This document shows, piece by piece, positions 12,363-23,100 of a stretch of DNA of 64,000 nt. This stretch comes from Fremontodendron californicum (lineage: Eukaryota; Streptophyta; Magnoliopsida; Malvales; Malvaceae). Every line of letters begins with the position of its first letter. Position 1 is the first letter of the stretch. The stretch covers positions 1,426,001-1,490,000 of the forward strand of contig JAULJL010000048.1 in assembly GCA_030761205.1 (NCBI GenBank). The letters run 5' to 3'. The notes below the pieces were generated by a model. The model ran no database searches. It had not been told where the DNA came from and saw nothing but the letters and a program-made list of their open reading frames with translations. The translations under genes and the position numbers were made by a program.

Positions 12363-13064
12363 TCATTTTCCCCTTAAGAAGGTGATTAGTTGATTCTTCT
12401 CCTCTTCAGAGAGGGTCGTGCCAATGCGGACTACCTTGTGTTGGTTTTTCTCATCCAACAACACTTCCTTAAGGTCTTCCACTAGTGTCAGGAGGACTTC
12501 CCCCATGTCCCCTCTTGTGTCCAAGTTATCTTCTGAGATAGTCTCTTCATTTCTTGTGCTGACATTATAGCATTCGCGAGCTGCCTCTTGACCTCCACTA
12601 ACCTCTGCCACACCATAAGGAGTAGGGAACTTCACCTTGAGGTGAGGTGATGATTCGATAGCCCGTAAGGCATTTTGGCTAGGTCGCCCCAATAGGGTGT
12701 CATAAGGTAAGGATATGTTCACCACCACAAAGTTGACCATTGCGGTGGTAGTGCGTGGATTGGCTCCTAAGGTGAGTCGTAGAGCCAAGCTCCCCAAAGA
12801 GGGGACCTCTTCATTCCCTAGCCCGATCAGTGGGATTGCGAAAGGCTTCAGCTAGCTCCTTGAGATGCCTAACTACCTCATAGTGCTGTAGTAGAGGACG
12901 TCACTCGCGCTCCCGACGTCGAAGAAAACTTTCTTCATTACTTGGTCGTATATCACTGCGGTGATTACGAGGGCGTCTGCATGAGGTCTTTGAACCCCGC
13001 TGAAGGCTTTTGGGCCAAATGAGATTGGCTTATCCCTCCATGAGATTATTCTCCTTACGCACAT
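12363..13064 (-). pseudogene. Protease-region fragment of the Tat element
   Basis: Two open pieces read in order. The first (13,064-12,873) includes VFFDVGSASDVLYYSTMR, an aspartic-protease-type D-x-GSA/S active-site block, here DVGSASDVL. The second (12,797-12,363) includes VVNISLPYDTLLGRPSQNAL, a Tat-lineage protease C-terminal phrase. They are separated by a stop near 12,855. The product would have released the pol proteins; it is now inactive. Confidence 0.7.
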
Positions 13065-13312
13065 TTCCTCTTCCTGATGTCTTTCTTTCAGATTATTGTC
13101 CGGATGTAATTATCTCACAATGGTGTAGACTTCGGGGAGGAACTCATGCTTCATAGGGATCTCCGGGTCGTGAAACCGAGTCTTTGGACGTTGGGGACTG
13201 AAAGTGGGTTTAACGCTTGTTTCTCCTCCCTTCATAAGATCACCTAGGGTGGCTTGCAGACTCCGAACCTGGCGGCTTCCTGCTTAGGAGGCAATGTCAC
13301 TTGAATTATCCT

Positions 13313-13330
13313 CTCAACGAAAGCACCAAA
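13313..13330 (-). promoter_or_regulatory. Primer-binding region of the Tat element
   Basis: Directly inside the LTR edge, the minus strand reads TTTGGTGCTTTCGTTGAG. This is the characteristic sequence that follows the 5' LTR in many plant Tat elements, and it supports the LTR boundary at 13,331. Confidence 0.6.
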
Positions 13331-14076
13331 TGTTGCAGATGGAAATTTGGGTGTCCACAACAATGAGAGCACACGAGGTCGGAGATGGCCGATGTGTGGA
13401 AAGTAGAGTGCAAGTGAGGCACATTGGGCCTGATATGGTTGGGCGTTCCAGAGAGAACCAAAGGTGCACTCTTGCGGACGTCAGGCACTAGAGGCCCGTA
13501 GTCAATAATCTCCTGCTGAATGTGCAAGGCACTAGAGGGTCGAAGTGATCCAAAAGGTCCTGCAAAGAAGTAACAACGTGAGAGGGGCGCCGGAGGTGTT
13601 CCTTCGGGGCGCGCTCCGACGATCAAGTCAGTATTTGCCCAAGTGTTTTGAGTGTCCATAAGTAATAAGACATAAGGACTAAGGGACTAGAGGATACAAG
13701 GGTGTCCAAACAATAGAGTGAGAAAGAGAATAAGCCTCAAACAAGAGCTTCTCTCTCTAGTCCGAATTTTAGGAGCTAGTCTGATTTCGGTTGAAGTAGG
13801 CCGTAGGTAGCCTATTTATAGCCTCTTGGATGGTTGAAATCATGCCAGGTGGCGGTCATCCAAGCTGGGACTCACATGAAGTTGATCAGGTGCGTTGTAC
13901 CTGATCTGGTCCCTTGTGTACTGGAGCACATTCATCATGGCTGATGTAGGTGCGTTGCAGCTGATTCGAGTCCTCTTGTGCTGGGTCAGTTGTGCAGAAG
14001 CCGCTCTAGCATTCGGGTCTTTCGTCTGGTTCAGACAGCTGGACCGCAGTGGACCTGGTTCGAGGTCTCCCCAACA
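13331..14076 (-). repeat. 5' LTR of the Tat element (746 bp)
   Basis: The plus-strand edges are TGTTGCAGATGG (13,331) and GTCTCCCCAACA (14,076). The terminal TGTTG/CAACA form an inverted pair. The inner edge meets the primer site and the outer edge interrupts copia integrase coding sequence. The open frames listed by simple ORF calling here are chance frames. Confidence 0.75.
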
Positions 14077-14719
14077 AGTTCGATTTCTTCTCTCTGCAAC
14101 ATCGTTTTGTTGTGGAGTCCTCGGAATAGTTAGTCGCCTATCATTTCTTTTCTTTTTTTTATCACATAAACGTATGAACTGATCAGAAAAATACTCACGT
14201 CCCTGGTCCGTTCTTAATGACTTAACATTTTTTTTATAATTATTTTTCCACAAAAAATCATATATTTTCTGAAACACTCTAAAGCTTCCAATTTGTGGGA
14301 AATCAAATAGACAAACCGGTAACGTGTGTAATCGTTGATGAATGTGATATACCTCCACTTCGTGCCCTTACATTCATTGGGCCACGAATATCGGAATGTA
14401 TAAGTTGCAATGGAAATTCGACTCTAGTCCCTTTACCAAATGGTTTTCTTGCTATTTTTTCCACTAGACATTTTTTACACGTTAATAGATTAACATTTTC
14501 AATAGGGCTTAGTAATCCCGTTTTAGTTAATCTATCCATCCTTTGTTGCCCGATATGGCCTAGTCTAGCATGCCAAATATCTACATCAATATTTGCATTA
14601 CTTGAAGAAGTAACTAGGGAAAAATTAGCATTATTGAAACTTCTACACGAAGTGTAATCAACATCCAAAACAATAAAGCCATTCGATAAATATCCAGAAC
14701 CATAGTAATTTGTTCCCAA
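14077..14719 (-). pseudogene. Copia GAG-pre-integrase and integrase fragment
   Basis: One frame (14,719-14,303) carries WHARLGHIGQQRMDRL and the C-x2-C of LLTCKKCLVEKI, the zinc-binding part of copia integrase, then IHSDIRGPM, the first catalytic Asp block. A second frame carries SLRTDQGREYFSDQF and TIPRTPQQNDVAERRNRT, the second Asp and the Glu of the DDE triad. A frameshift separates the two. The frame ends at the Tat LTR edge. Confidence 0.8.
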
Positions 14720-15056
14720 AACAAATTAACACCAGTGTTATCGAAGTTCAAATTAAATCCTAGGTTAAGAAGAAGAATGACAGAAATCACATTTCCTCAA
14801 ATATCGGGAGCAAACAACATGTTATGTAGGATAAGAGATCGGCCACCATGCACACACAACTTGCATGTACCGATTCTCTTCACTTCAACTCTTGAGTTGT
14901 TTCCCACACAAATTCACTTTGTCCCCACGAAATTCGACGAAAATTCACAAACACATTTCTGTCATGTTCTATGGCCCCTTGAGTCTATAATCCACAAAGG
15001 ATGAGATTCAGTTAATAAAATAGTACTTGACACAAATGTCATACTTTTTAAATTAT

Positions 15057-17047
15057 TCATAGCATTCGAAAATGCTTTAAGGGTCTGAACCTTCTTTGGC
15101 TCAGTGCATTCACGAGCAAAATGACCTCTTTTGTCATAGTTAAAGCACTTGACCTTAGACTTGTTCTTCTTTTAATGAGCCATGGCAACCTTTCATTTGT
15201 ACCCATGATATGGCTTGCGTTAGAAGCTCGAGCTTCTTTGGAACTTGTTCCAGCCATCTAAAACATCAGCATTAGGCTTAGATCCCTCGATCCAATCTTC
15301 CTAAAGCTGCTAATGCCTTGAAGCATCCTCAAACGTTTTGATGCTTCCATTTTGGGTAAGATGCACTTTCATTCTCCATACTGCTTAGCAACGTAATGCA
15401 AGCAGTGAATTTTTTTCAGGCGTTATAAGTCTCTTGGTCCATTCTATGTTAGGTCGTATACCCATTTTTAGGCTCATGTAGGATATTATTTAGAACTTCC
15501 AGAACCTCTTGTTCTTCTAGCACATACTGGATTTTCATACTCTAGATCTCATAATTATCCCCATTGAGCGTCTCACCTTTGTTAAGCTTAACTATAATAT
15601 TTTAGAAGCAGTTGTCATTTCATAGGATATTCTACAATGTTACATGCACAAATTAATGCCTAGCATACACATCTTTATTTTTTCACAATTCGAAATAAAA
15701 TAAATGACTACCATCCATATAGTATGGAACCAAAAGCTCACTGAGTTATACAATCAAATTCCATAACAATATGTTTTGTCATCACTAATTTATTTCATTG
15801 TGCAAAATTTATATTCCAAGATAACAAATATCTTAGAACTCCCACTAGATGCAAAATTAATCATATTTAGCAAATTTATCACATAAATAAATAAAAACAA
15901 AATTTTAGAATTTACATACATAATTAGTCTTTTAAAAATAAAAAAAATACTTTCTAAAATAAAATGTCCCTAATTAGAAGTTCCATAAAACAACTAATCT
16001 ATAATTTATGAATTTTCTGGTGACTAGAATGGAATCTTAAAATTCCTTCGGTAGCTTAATATCCAAGTCATTCATCCATGGATTTCCTACAACCTTGCGT
16101 TTTTCATTATGAAGATTAAGGCCGATTGAGAGGGTCGCAGTCCTCTTTGCCCCATCTTCACATACACTTTCACAAAAGTTTTAATCAAGGTTTCATAATC
16201 CTTGATGTGGCTGTTCTTCGTCTTAGACATTCAAAGATCGTTAAGAAGATCTTTTTGTCTCGAAGTAAGAAGTGTATTTTTGTAACACCACATATTTGTT
16301 ATATCACTTCTTATTAGCATTCTGCCTTTCCAAATCAACTCTTGGATTTTTTCATTAACAGTAACGATGTATTTAATAACATCATCATTTGGATCCATTC
16401 GTTAGTTATCTAGTTCTCATAGAAAACTAGCAACTCTTAGAAATTGTGCCATACTCCTCATGACTATCGGAGTTCGGACAAATCTGTATTGTCTTTTGTA
16501 ACAAATACAGAAAAATATGTTTCATAAAACATATTCATCATAACACAAAATTTCATAATGATTAAAAAAAAAATCTATTTTGTGTTATTAGACTCCCATG
16601 ATTTAAATAAAAAGTTTAAGATCAAATAAACTAGGTAAAATTTGATCTTTGACATTTTAAAATTTTGCATGTAATTTTGTTTTGGGCATCTGGATGCCCT
16701 TGCGGTATCCGAATGTCTCATAAAAATACTATATTTTTGAAAACTTCATTTGGTATTCGAATTCCTTAACAAAATATTTATTTATTATTTTTTTTTTTGG
16801 AAATTCAAAAAGTTACTATTTCAATCCCGATTTTCATCAAAATTCATAATTTCTAAAACCGAACCTAAGATCCAACAAATTCAAAACTGTTATATTATAC
16901 AAGTTTTATGATCTTATACACGTTTGTATAATAATCCATGGAATTCGGACGTGTTCCGGTGGATTTAAGCATTTCTCCAGAAACTCAATTTAATCATGTC
17001 TATGTTTTTGTTCTTAGACAAACATACCAGAAATCAAAAACCTACAA
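15057..17047 (-). pseudogene. Copia gag region, heavily decayed
   Basis: Near 15,090-15,170 the minus strand reads a relic zinc knuckle (CFNYDKRGHFARECTEPK; the second Cys position is now Tyr). From about 15,260 to 17,047 only short, stop-broken fragments can be read, and the sequence is AT-rich. I see no other gene in this stretch. Confidence 0.5.
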
Positions 17048-17059
17048 CCTCTGATATCA
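17048..17059 (-). promoter_or_regulatory. Degenerate copia primer-binding site
   Basis: The minus strand reads TGATATCAGAGG, one change from the initiator-tRNA-Met-type TGGTATCAGAGG, directly next to the LTR edge. Confidence 0.65.
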
Positions 17060-17060
17060 A

Positions 17061-17583
17061 TGTAGATTATCACTTAAATAATCTATTAACAATAAATGCG
17101 AAATTAAATAATTTATAGGATTGTTCGATGATGAACCCGGTTTTGATTCACTGGTCGGAGACAAAATCACGTAATCGAAAATTGTCTATTTTCCACAGCC
17201 TAAGTTCTTCGAGAATACAGAGAGTTTCGAGTTCGGAGTACTGTTTTTACTAAAAGAAACGTATTTCTCTTTTTCTCATACCGAATGAAAATCTATTCTT
17301 TTTCATAGCCGAATGAATAATGTTTCATTCTCTTATTGTTGAGAGTTCTTTCATTCTCTCTTAGCATTTTAATGGCAGAATTTTTTTTGTTGAAAAATGG
17401 CCGAATGCATGTTTCATTCTCAAAGCAAAAAGGGAAATTATTGTTCCTTTTCTTTTCATGATAACCAGTACCACCCCTTGGTAGTTACATTATGGAAAGG
17501 CATAAACTGCTTACGGCAGTTTATTTGATACATTGGTTCGGGTTCCACCCATTATGGGTGGACCCGACCCAACATTTCCAACA
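17061..17583 (-). repeat. 5' LTR of the copia element (523 bp)
   Basis: Read on the minus strand, the LTR starts TGTTGGAAATGTTGGG and ends GATAATCTACA just before the primer site. TGTTGGAAA is a common start of plant copia LTRs. Confidence 0.7.
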
Positions 17584-18260
17584 TTTCGTGGCGATTTCCG
17601 ATGCTGTGTTACTACCAACATTGGTTCCTGGATTCGGAACTTGTTGTAAACTTTGCTGAAAAGTTTGTTTTTTTTCTTTGAGGAATACTAGGAGGTGGTG
17701 CAACTTCATGCTGTGGACCAATTGTACTACAAGAAGGAACTGCAGCTTGGTTCTGTTGAGGAATTCTAGGAGGAGTATTTGCAGCCGTTTTCAATGTTTG
17801 AATACTTGGAGGAAATGCAGCTTTGTTTTGTTGATAAATATAATTGCTAACTGAAACTCCAGCACTTGTCAATGGAGAACTTAAAAAAGAAGGAACTCTA
17901 TCTTGGTTCTGTTGAAGAATATTACAAGGCCTGGCAGCTTGGTTCTGTTGAGGAATATTGGCTTGAGGAAGTACTGCATGCCAAAGAAGGGCAGCTTGGC
18001 TTTGTTAAGGGTGTGATAAGATTCAAGATGGTCCGATCCCATGGCAATTTTTATATGGGCCAAGATTCAAGAAGATCTAGAAAACATGGCAAGAATGAGT
18101 GGATTTCACTTAGGCCATGTTGTAAGTTATTCAAAAAAAACTTCAACATGCAAGATGGGCTTGCATCCAAGTTTGGTCCATGTGATTCAAGAACACAATG
18201 TGGCACATTATGATGCCTTATTTAGGTTTATTTTAATTCTTATAATTACTTAGGCATTTG
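17584..18260 (-). pseudogene. Degenerate Q/P-rich coding-like repeats, family unknown
   Basis: On the minus strand the phrase IPQQNQAA, or variants, recurs with intervening P/S/A-rich sequence. The DNA motif TTGGTTCTGTTGAGGAAT recurs at about 17,741, 17,901 and 17,940, with a weaker copy near 18,000. One 86-residue frame (17,872-17,612) is open and the rest is broken. A related TTGGTTCTGCTGG phrase appears at about 19,120, beyond a MITE-like insertion. I cannot name the parent gene; it may be the C-terminus of a low-complexity nuclear protein. Confidence 0.35.
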
Positions 18261-18667
18261 GGCCTATATTATGTAACATGGACATCTTTTAATTATTTAG
18301 GTTTGGGCTTGAGCATGTTCAGTCCATATTTTACATATCATTGCTTAGTAGATTAGGGTTATTGTAGGGAGGCTATAAATATATGTCTTAGCCGCCTACT
18401 TCAATTATCTTTTGATCAATTAAGTCTGATTTTATTCAGTTCTTGAAAGAACCTAGGAACTTATCAAAGAATTATTTCTTTGTGGCGTTCAACCTATCAA
18501 ACTTAGATTCTTGAAACGAGAGTTCTTAGGGTCTAGCTTACATGCTTAATCTAGGTTCTTTGAAACAGGCTTTTAAGGGTTTAAGTTTTCTTTGCCTGAA
18601 TCTTGGCTTTTCTGGGTTAGGTATTTCAATTTGTTAGTGGGTTCAAAGGGTTTAATCCCTAGGGTTC

Positions 18668-19092
18668 ACATCAGGGTGAACATTCGGTCAGTTCGGTTCT
18701 AAAATTTCGAAAATCGATTAAACCGACTAAACTTATAAAACTGACCGACAAAGAATCCTAAAACCGAAAAAACCGAAACCGACTTAAGTCGGTCGGTTTA
18801 ATCGGTTTTAACTATTTAAAAAATAATTTATTTATTGAATATTATATATCATTATATAATATAAATGATATATTATATCATATATAATTTTAAATTATTA
18901 TATAAATATATTTTATTTATATTATATATAAAATAAAATTAAAAAGATCGGTTAATTCGGTTTATTTGGTTATCAATTTTAAAAACCGATTATTGATCGA
19001 ACTAACCGACTAAACCGATTTTCATAATCGAATAAACCGAATCGAATTAACCAAATATGATCAGTTCGGTCTATTAAATCGCTCATCCTCTA
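18668..19092. mobile_element. MITE-like repeat rich in CGGTT/AACCG
   Basis: The left end reads AGGGTGAACATTCGGTCAGT. The right end, reverse-complemented, reads AGGATGAGCGATTTAATAGA. These resemble the ends of a common plant MITE type (GGTGAGCATTCGGTCGGTT...). The interior holds many inverted AACCGA/TCGGTT segments and an AT-rich centre, so it could form a large hairpin. The target duplication is unclear. Confidence 0.5.
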
Positions 19093-20115
19093 GGCTTTGT
19101 GGGAAAAGTAAAACTGCAGGAGCTTGGTTCTGCTGGACTGATGTAGCATTAGCTCGGTTAAAAGGAAGGGCAGTTAGGTTTAGAGGACTGATGTAGCATT
19201 AGTTCCCTAATATGTCTAGTAGAGAAAATTTAATGTAATTTTTACTTGGTTATTAAATCATCATGTTTGGTAAGAAATCCGTATTTTGGTAATTTATTAA
19301 TTTTATCTTTGGTGACAAAATCTTTCCATCTAACTCAAAAATAGATTTATATGCTACTTTCTTCTTCTTTTTTGTTATATGTTATATATATGGTTTTTAT
19401 TTTCATAGTAAATCTATTTAAAAGTTAATATATTTATATACTATTATCTTAAAAACATTGAACTTTTTAATTACTTCAATATGATTATTTTGGTAATTTA
19501 TATTATATAATATAAAATGATATTTGATTCTTATGAGATTCCAAAAGCTTAAATGTAAATATAAATATATCATTCTTAAGCTTAAATGAAATCGAGCTGC
19601 AAAAATATATTGCAAAAGTGTTTGATAATACTATAAAAAAATGCTCTGAAAAATTAAAAAATTAAAATTAAAAATATAAAAATAAAAATAAAAATAATAA
19701 AATCATTTTATCTAAAAATCAATTTTTAAAACTCAAAAGCTCTATTTTTTTTTACTTCTTTAATTTGAATTGTCAAACCAAAATTTCAACCGTAAAAACC
19801 AAAAACGTTGGTAATAAGACGCAACTTTTGACCTCAAAAACTATACCAACAATATTAAACGGGGCCAAAGCTGAGAAGCTCAGCTCAGGCAAAATGAGGA
19901 GGATTAAGCTTTAGAGCATTTCATAAATATACATTATACACAAAATCAACTAAAACTATTTGCTTAGTGATGCCATTTCACTGAGCTATTCCAGCCAAGT
20001 GCAAAGTACAATAATCTTAAGGATGCCAAACATAAGTTTTTTTATAAAAAAAAAAAACATAACAAAAGAGGAAGCTTTCAGTCGGATGGGCGTAAAATAT
20101 TCTAAAATCATAGGT
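19093..20115. other. AT-rich intergenic region downstream of FY
   Basis: There is no gene here. A direct repeat of GGACTGATGTAGCATTAG occurs at about 19,136 and 19,183. A possible hAT-like MITE lies at about 19,612-19,866: its left end reads GTGTTTGATAATACTAT, and its right end resembles the inverse (GGTATAATATTAAACGG-type). Low-complexity A/T runs fill the rest. Confidence 0.4.
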
Positions 20116-23100
20116 CTACTGAGGCGTTTGGCCATGCGATGGGGGACCTGATGGCCGTGGCGGCGGCTGCATACCAGACTGCAACAAGTGAAAGTATGAC
20201 AAGTTAGATTGTTCAGAAGTAAGAGTAAAATACCTAAAATACAAACCTAGAATGAGGCTGCATGCAAGAGTTATACAACCCAGTTGGTAGAATCAACTAT
20301 GTACCAATATTGTAAAACATCAAAAATCTAGTGTGTAAGAAATGGTGCAATTTTGAACACGAGTTTCTGCATATCCTTTAGGAAATAGGATATCTTGATT
20401 ATTCTCAGCCCAGATAAAATGAAGAATCACTTTATCAAATTGGTTTTAAACAAAAGTGAAAGCGTTTTGGAAGGGACTGTAATGTTACCCGGACACTTCA
20501 TTTTCCCTAAAGTACCCGTGTTAGACACCTGTGTCCGACACATATTCGGACATGGGTATAGAGGTATGATCCTCCAAATATATGAAAAACTTGGAAAAAA
20601 TTGAGCATATTTTGTCAGACACATAACCGTATCCGACACTCGCCCTCAAGTCTTCAATTAAGCTTTTCATTTCCCCATAACCAAAGGGAACATTGAGAGA
20701 GAGAGGGATTGTGATAGCTTTTCATTTTGCCACCAATCAGTTCCACTTAAATGCCTCTGATTGTTGTTCTACCATTGATTCTGGCTACAAATCCAGCCGA
20801 CATAAATATGGTGATGGAGACACAGAACAGATGAAGGAGAGCAAATGACATTACATCAGCAAAGAATCTTCTCTAATTTACCTGATAAGGATTGAACCCT
20901 GGCATCATTGGCATCTGTCCACCCTGTGCACGATTGAATCCACCGCCTTGCGGATACATTTGTCCTCCACCTGCATTTGCTGGGCCCTGCATATTTTGCA
21001 TACCATTTGGAAAACCACCAACTGAAGGGGCACCACTGTTCTGCAAGGATCCTGAGTGCATCGGACGCATGCCCATAAAATGACCTTGTGGCATAGGAGG
21101 AGGCATCTGATTCATTGTACCTTGCATGCCCTAATATTTTGAAATAAGTTTGATTAAGCTTCTTTGTCTCCAAATAAAGAATGAACTTAAACAAATATCT
21201 TAGCATCAGAGATTTACAGAAAAATCTACCCAAGCTGCATCATTTAAATCATGCAGAAGTAAATGGGTATTTGCATCAACAAAGACCATCAAGCACAAAA
21301 TATTTCTGGAAGATTAATAGCTGGTTTATGTTACAAGACGATTAAACTTCTCAAGTTCATTTACAAACTTGATGCAGCTTTTAAAATTTTCAATCCAAAC
21401 TAAATAACTCATTATTCTATTAAAAGGGAAAAAAGCTAGAACCGTTTCAGTTTTGCAAGAAAAACTTAGTTCCGCATGCCAAATCAATATGCACATAAAA
21501 ACAAATACGCAAATTGCGATATTCAAACAGGTCCCATAACTTCAAGCAGAGCTATATGTGAGAAATTAAATTCTTTCATATTCCACTTCTCAAAGAAAAC
21601 ATGAAATAATTTTTGAATTTAGGCCAAGAGGTTCATCCACAATCCAGCTTCAACAGAAATACAAGCCATCCAAGTATGCAGCAACTCAGGCAAATGAGTT
21701 GAAACTGAAAACCATTCTTCCCTATTTGAAACACAAGTAATTGGAGCCTAATGATTTAAAAATTGTTGCAAAAAGGAATAATATGTAGTAGAGATATGTA
21801 AAAGGTCATACCACTGGACCAGGCATAGGCATTGGCATTGATGAAGGTGGAGGCAAAGATCCTGGCATTGAGGATGGGATGGGTGAAGGCATACCAAGGG
21901 GAGGCATTTGGGATGGAGGGCGGTGTAAATGAGGATGTGGAAGAAGGGGCATATGAGATGGAGGAGGTTGTAGCTGTGGCATATTTGGAGGTGCCATTTG
22001 CATAGGAGGCATTTGCTGTTGCATTGCCTGTTGTTGAAACTGTTGAGGATTTTGTTGATATCCCTGCTGCTGATTGGCAACAAGAAGAGATGGATGCGGA
22101 CCAGGAGGAAGAGGAGGAGCTCCAAAAGACATGGAGCCTGGAAGAGACTGATTTTGGTCTCCCTGAGCAGATGCATCAAGAGAAGGAACTGATAATGGCA
22201 TCGGAACTCCAACACCAGGAATCATTCCCTCATTTCGATTCAATCCAGCAGCAAATGGTCCCGGAGTTGTTGGCCCTTCAGGTGGTGCAAAATTACCAGT
22301 CATGCGACCAGCTAGTGCAGGGTTTTGCTCACCATACCCTAGATACAGTACATAGGGTTATGAAGTATAGATCGAAATATAAATGCTCCAGCATATTAAA
22401 GAACCACATTGAGTTTTGAATGAAATCCAATGAGTATCACACAATTGAATTATTCAGGTAAAGTGGACAAAACAAACAACTATTTCTTCCTTTCATTTTC
22501 CAGATTATGGGGAAGAGGTGGAAAATTGTAAAGAGCAGAGCAATAAGTAGAAACCTTGGTTCTGACCCATGTTAAATTTATCACGAGCAGTATCTCCTGG
22601 CCTATTTCTGCACCAAAACTTAGTCGTGTGATCATTGCTACCACTGCATAATTATGGATATGAGTTAAACGCCTGAAGATGGGCTTGACATATAATTTAC
22701 AGATAGATAAAACCATAAATGTCTAACAGCATAATGCTGTAGAGAAGTTCTTTGTTTCAAATACAGCTAGTTCGGAAAAGAACAGAAAACCAAATAACAT
22801 AAGACGAGACCTAGCATTACAAGCAGTGGAAAAACAATTACAAAGTTAAGAAAATGAAGTATTCTTGTTTCAGAGAATCTTATCAGTTAAAAGAGCATGT
22901 TCAATGAACTTTCAACAGCCACCCAAATGGCTATTACTTACAGTGCCAAGCCATATCAGCATCAATCTAGCATAGCATGAACCAATTCAAAGCGGAAATT
23001 CTCGCTCGCACCAAGAGTGGCATAAACGTACCAACTACACTCCATGTGCACATGTACATGGACAAGAACCTAAATACCATTTCCCTCTATATATCAAGAG

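Larger units (their letters stand above)
10949..14076 (-). mobile_element. Tat-lineage gypsy remnant inserted in a copia element
   Basis: On the minus strand the order is: LTR (14,076-13,331), primer site, a protease-containing region, RT and part of RNase H. The remainder is cut off by the chromovirus LTR at 10,948. RT phrases such as VDFTDLNKACSKDSFPLP and EVYVDDMLVKS are typical of the Tat lineage. The 5' edge of the LTR interrupts the copia integrase frame, so the Tat element is younger than the copia element and older than the chromovirus insertion. Confidence 0.8.
14077..17583 (-). mobile_element. Decayed Ty1/copia element, 5' LTR to integrase
   Basis: On the minus strand: an LTR (17,583-17,061), a damaged primer site, a gag region with a zinc-knuckle relic, a GAG-pre-integrase domain, and integrase cut off at 14,077 by the Tat LTR. 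The integrase-before-RT order marks the copia superfamily. RT, RNase H and the 3' LTR are absent from the window. Confidence 0.8.

Noticed and set aside
13306..13659. 117-codon minus-strand frame
   Set aside because: It lies inside the Tat LTR and across its primer site; chance open frame.
22024..22419. 131-codon plus-strand frame rich in Glu/Gln opposite FY exon 16
   Set aside because: It is the complement of the repetitive Pro/Gln-rich FY tail and has no domain of its own.
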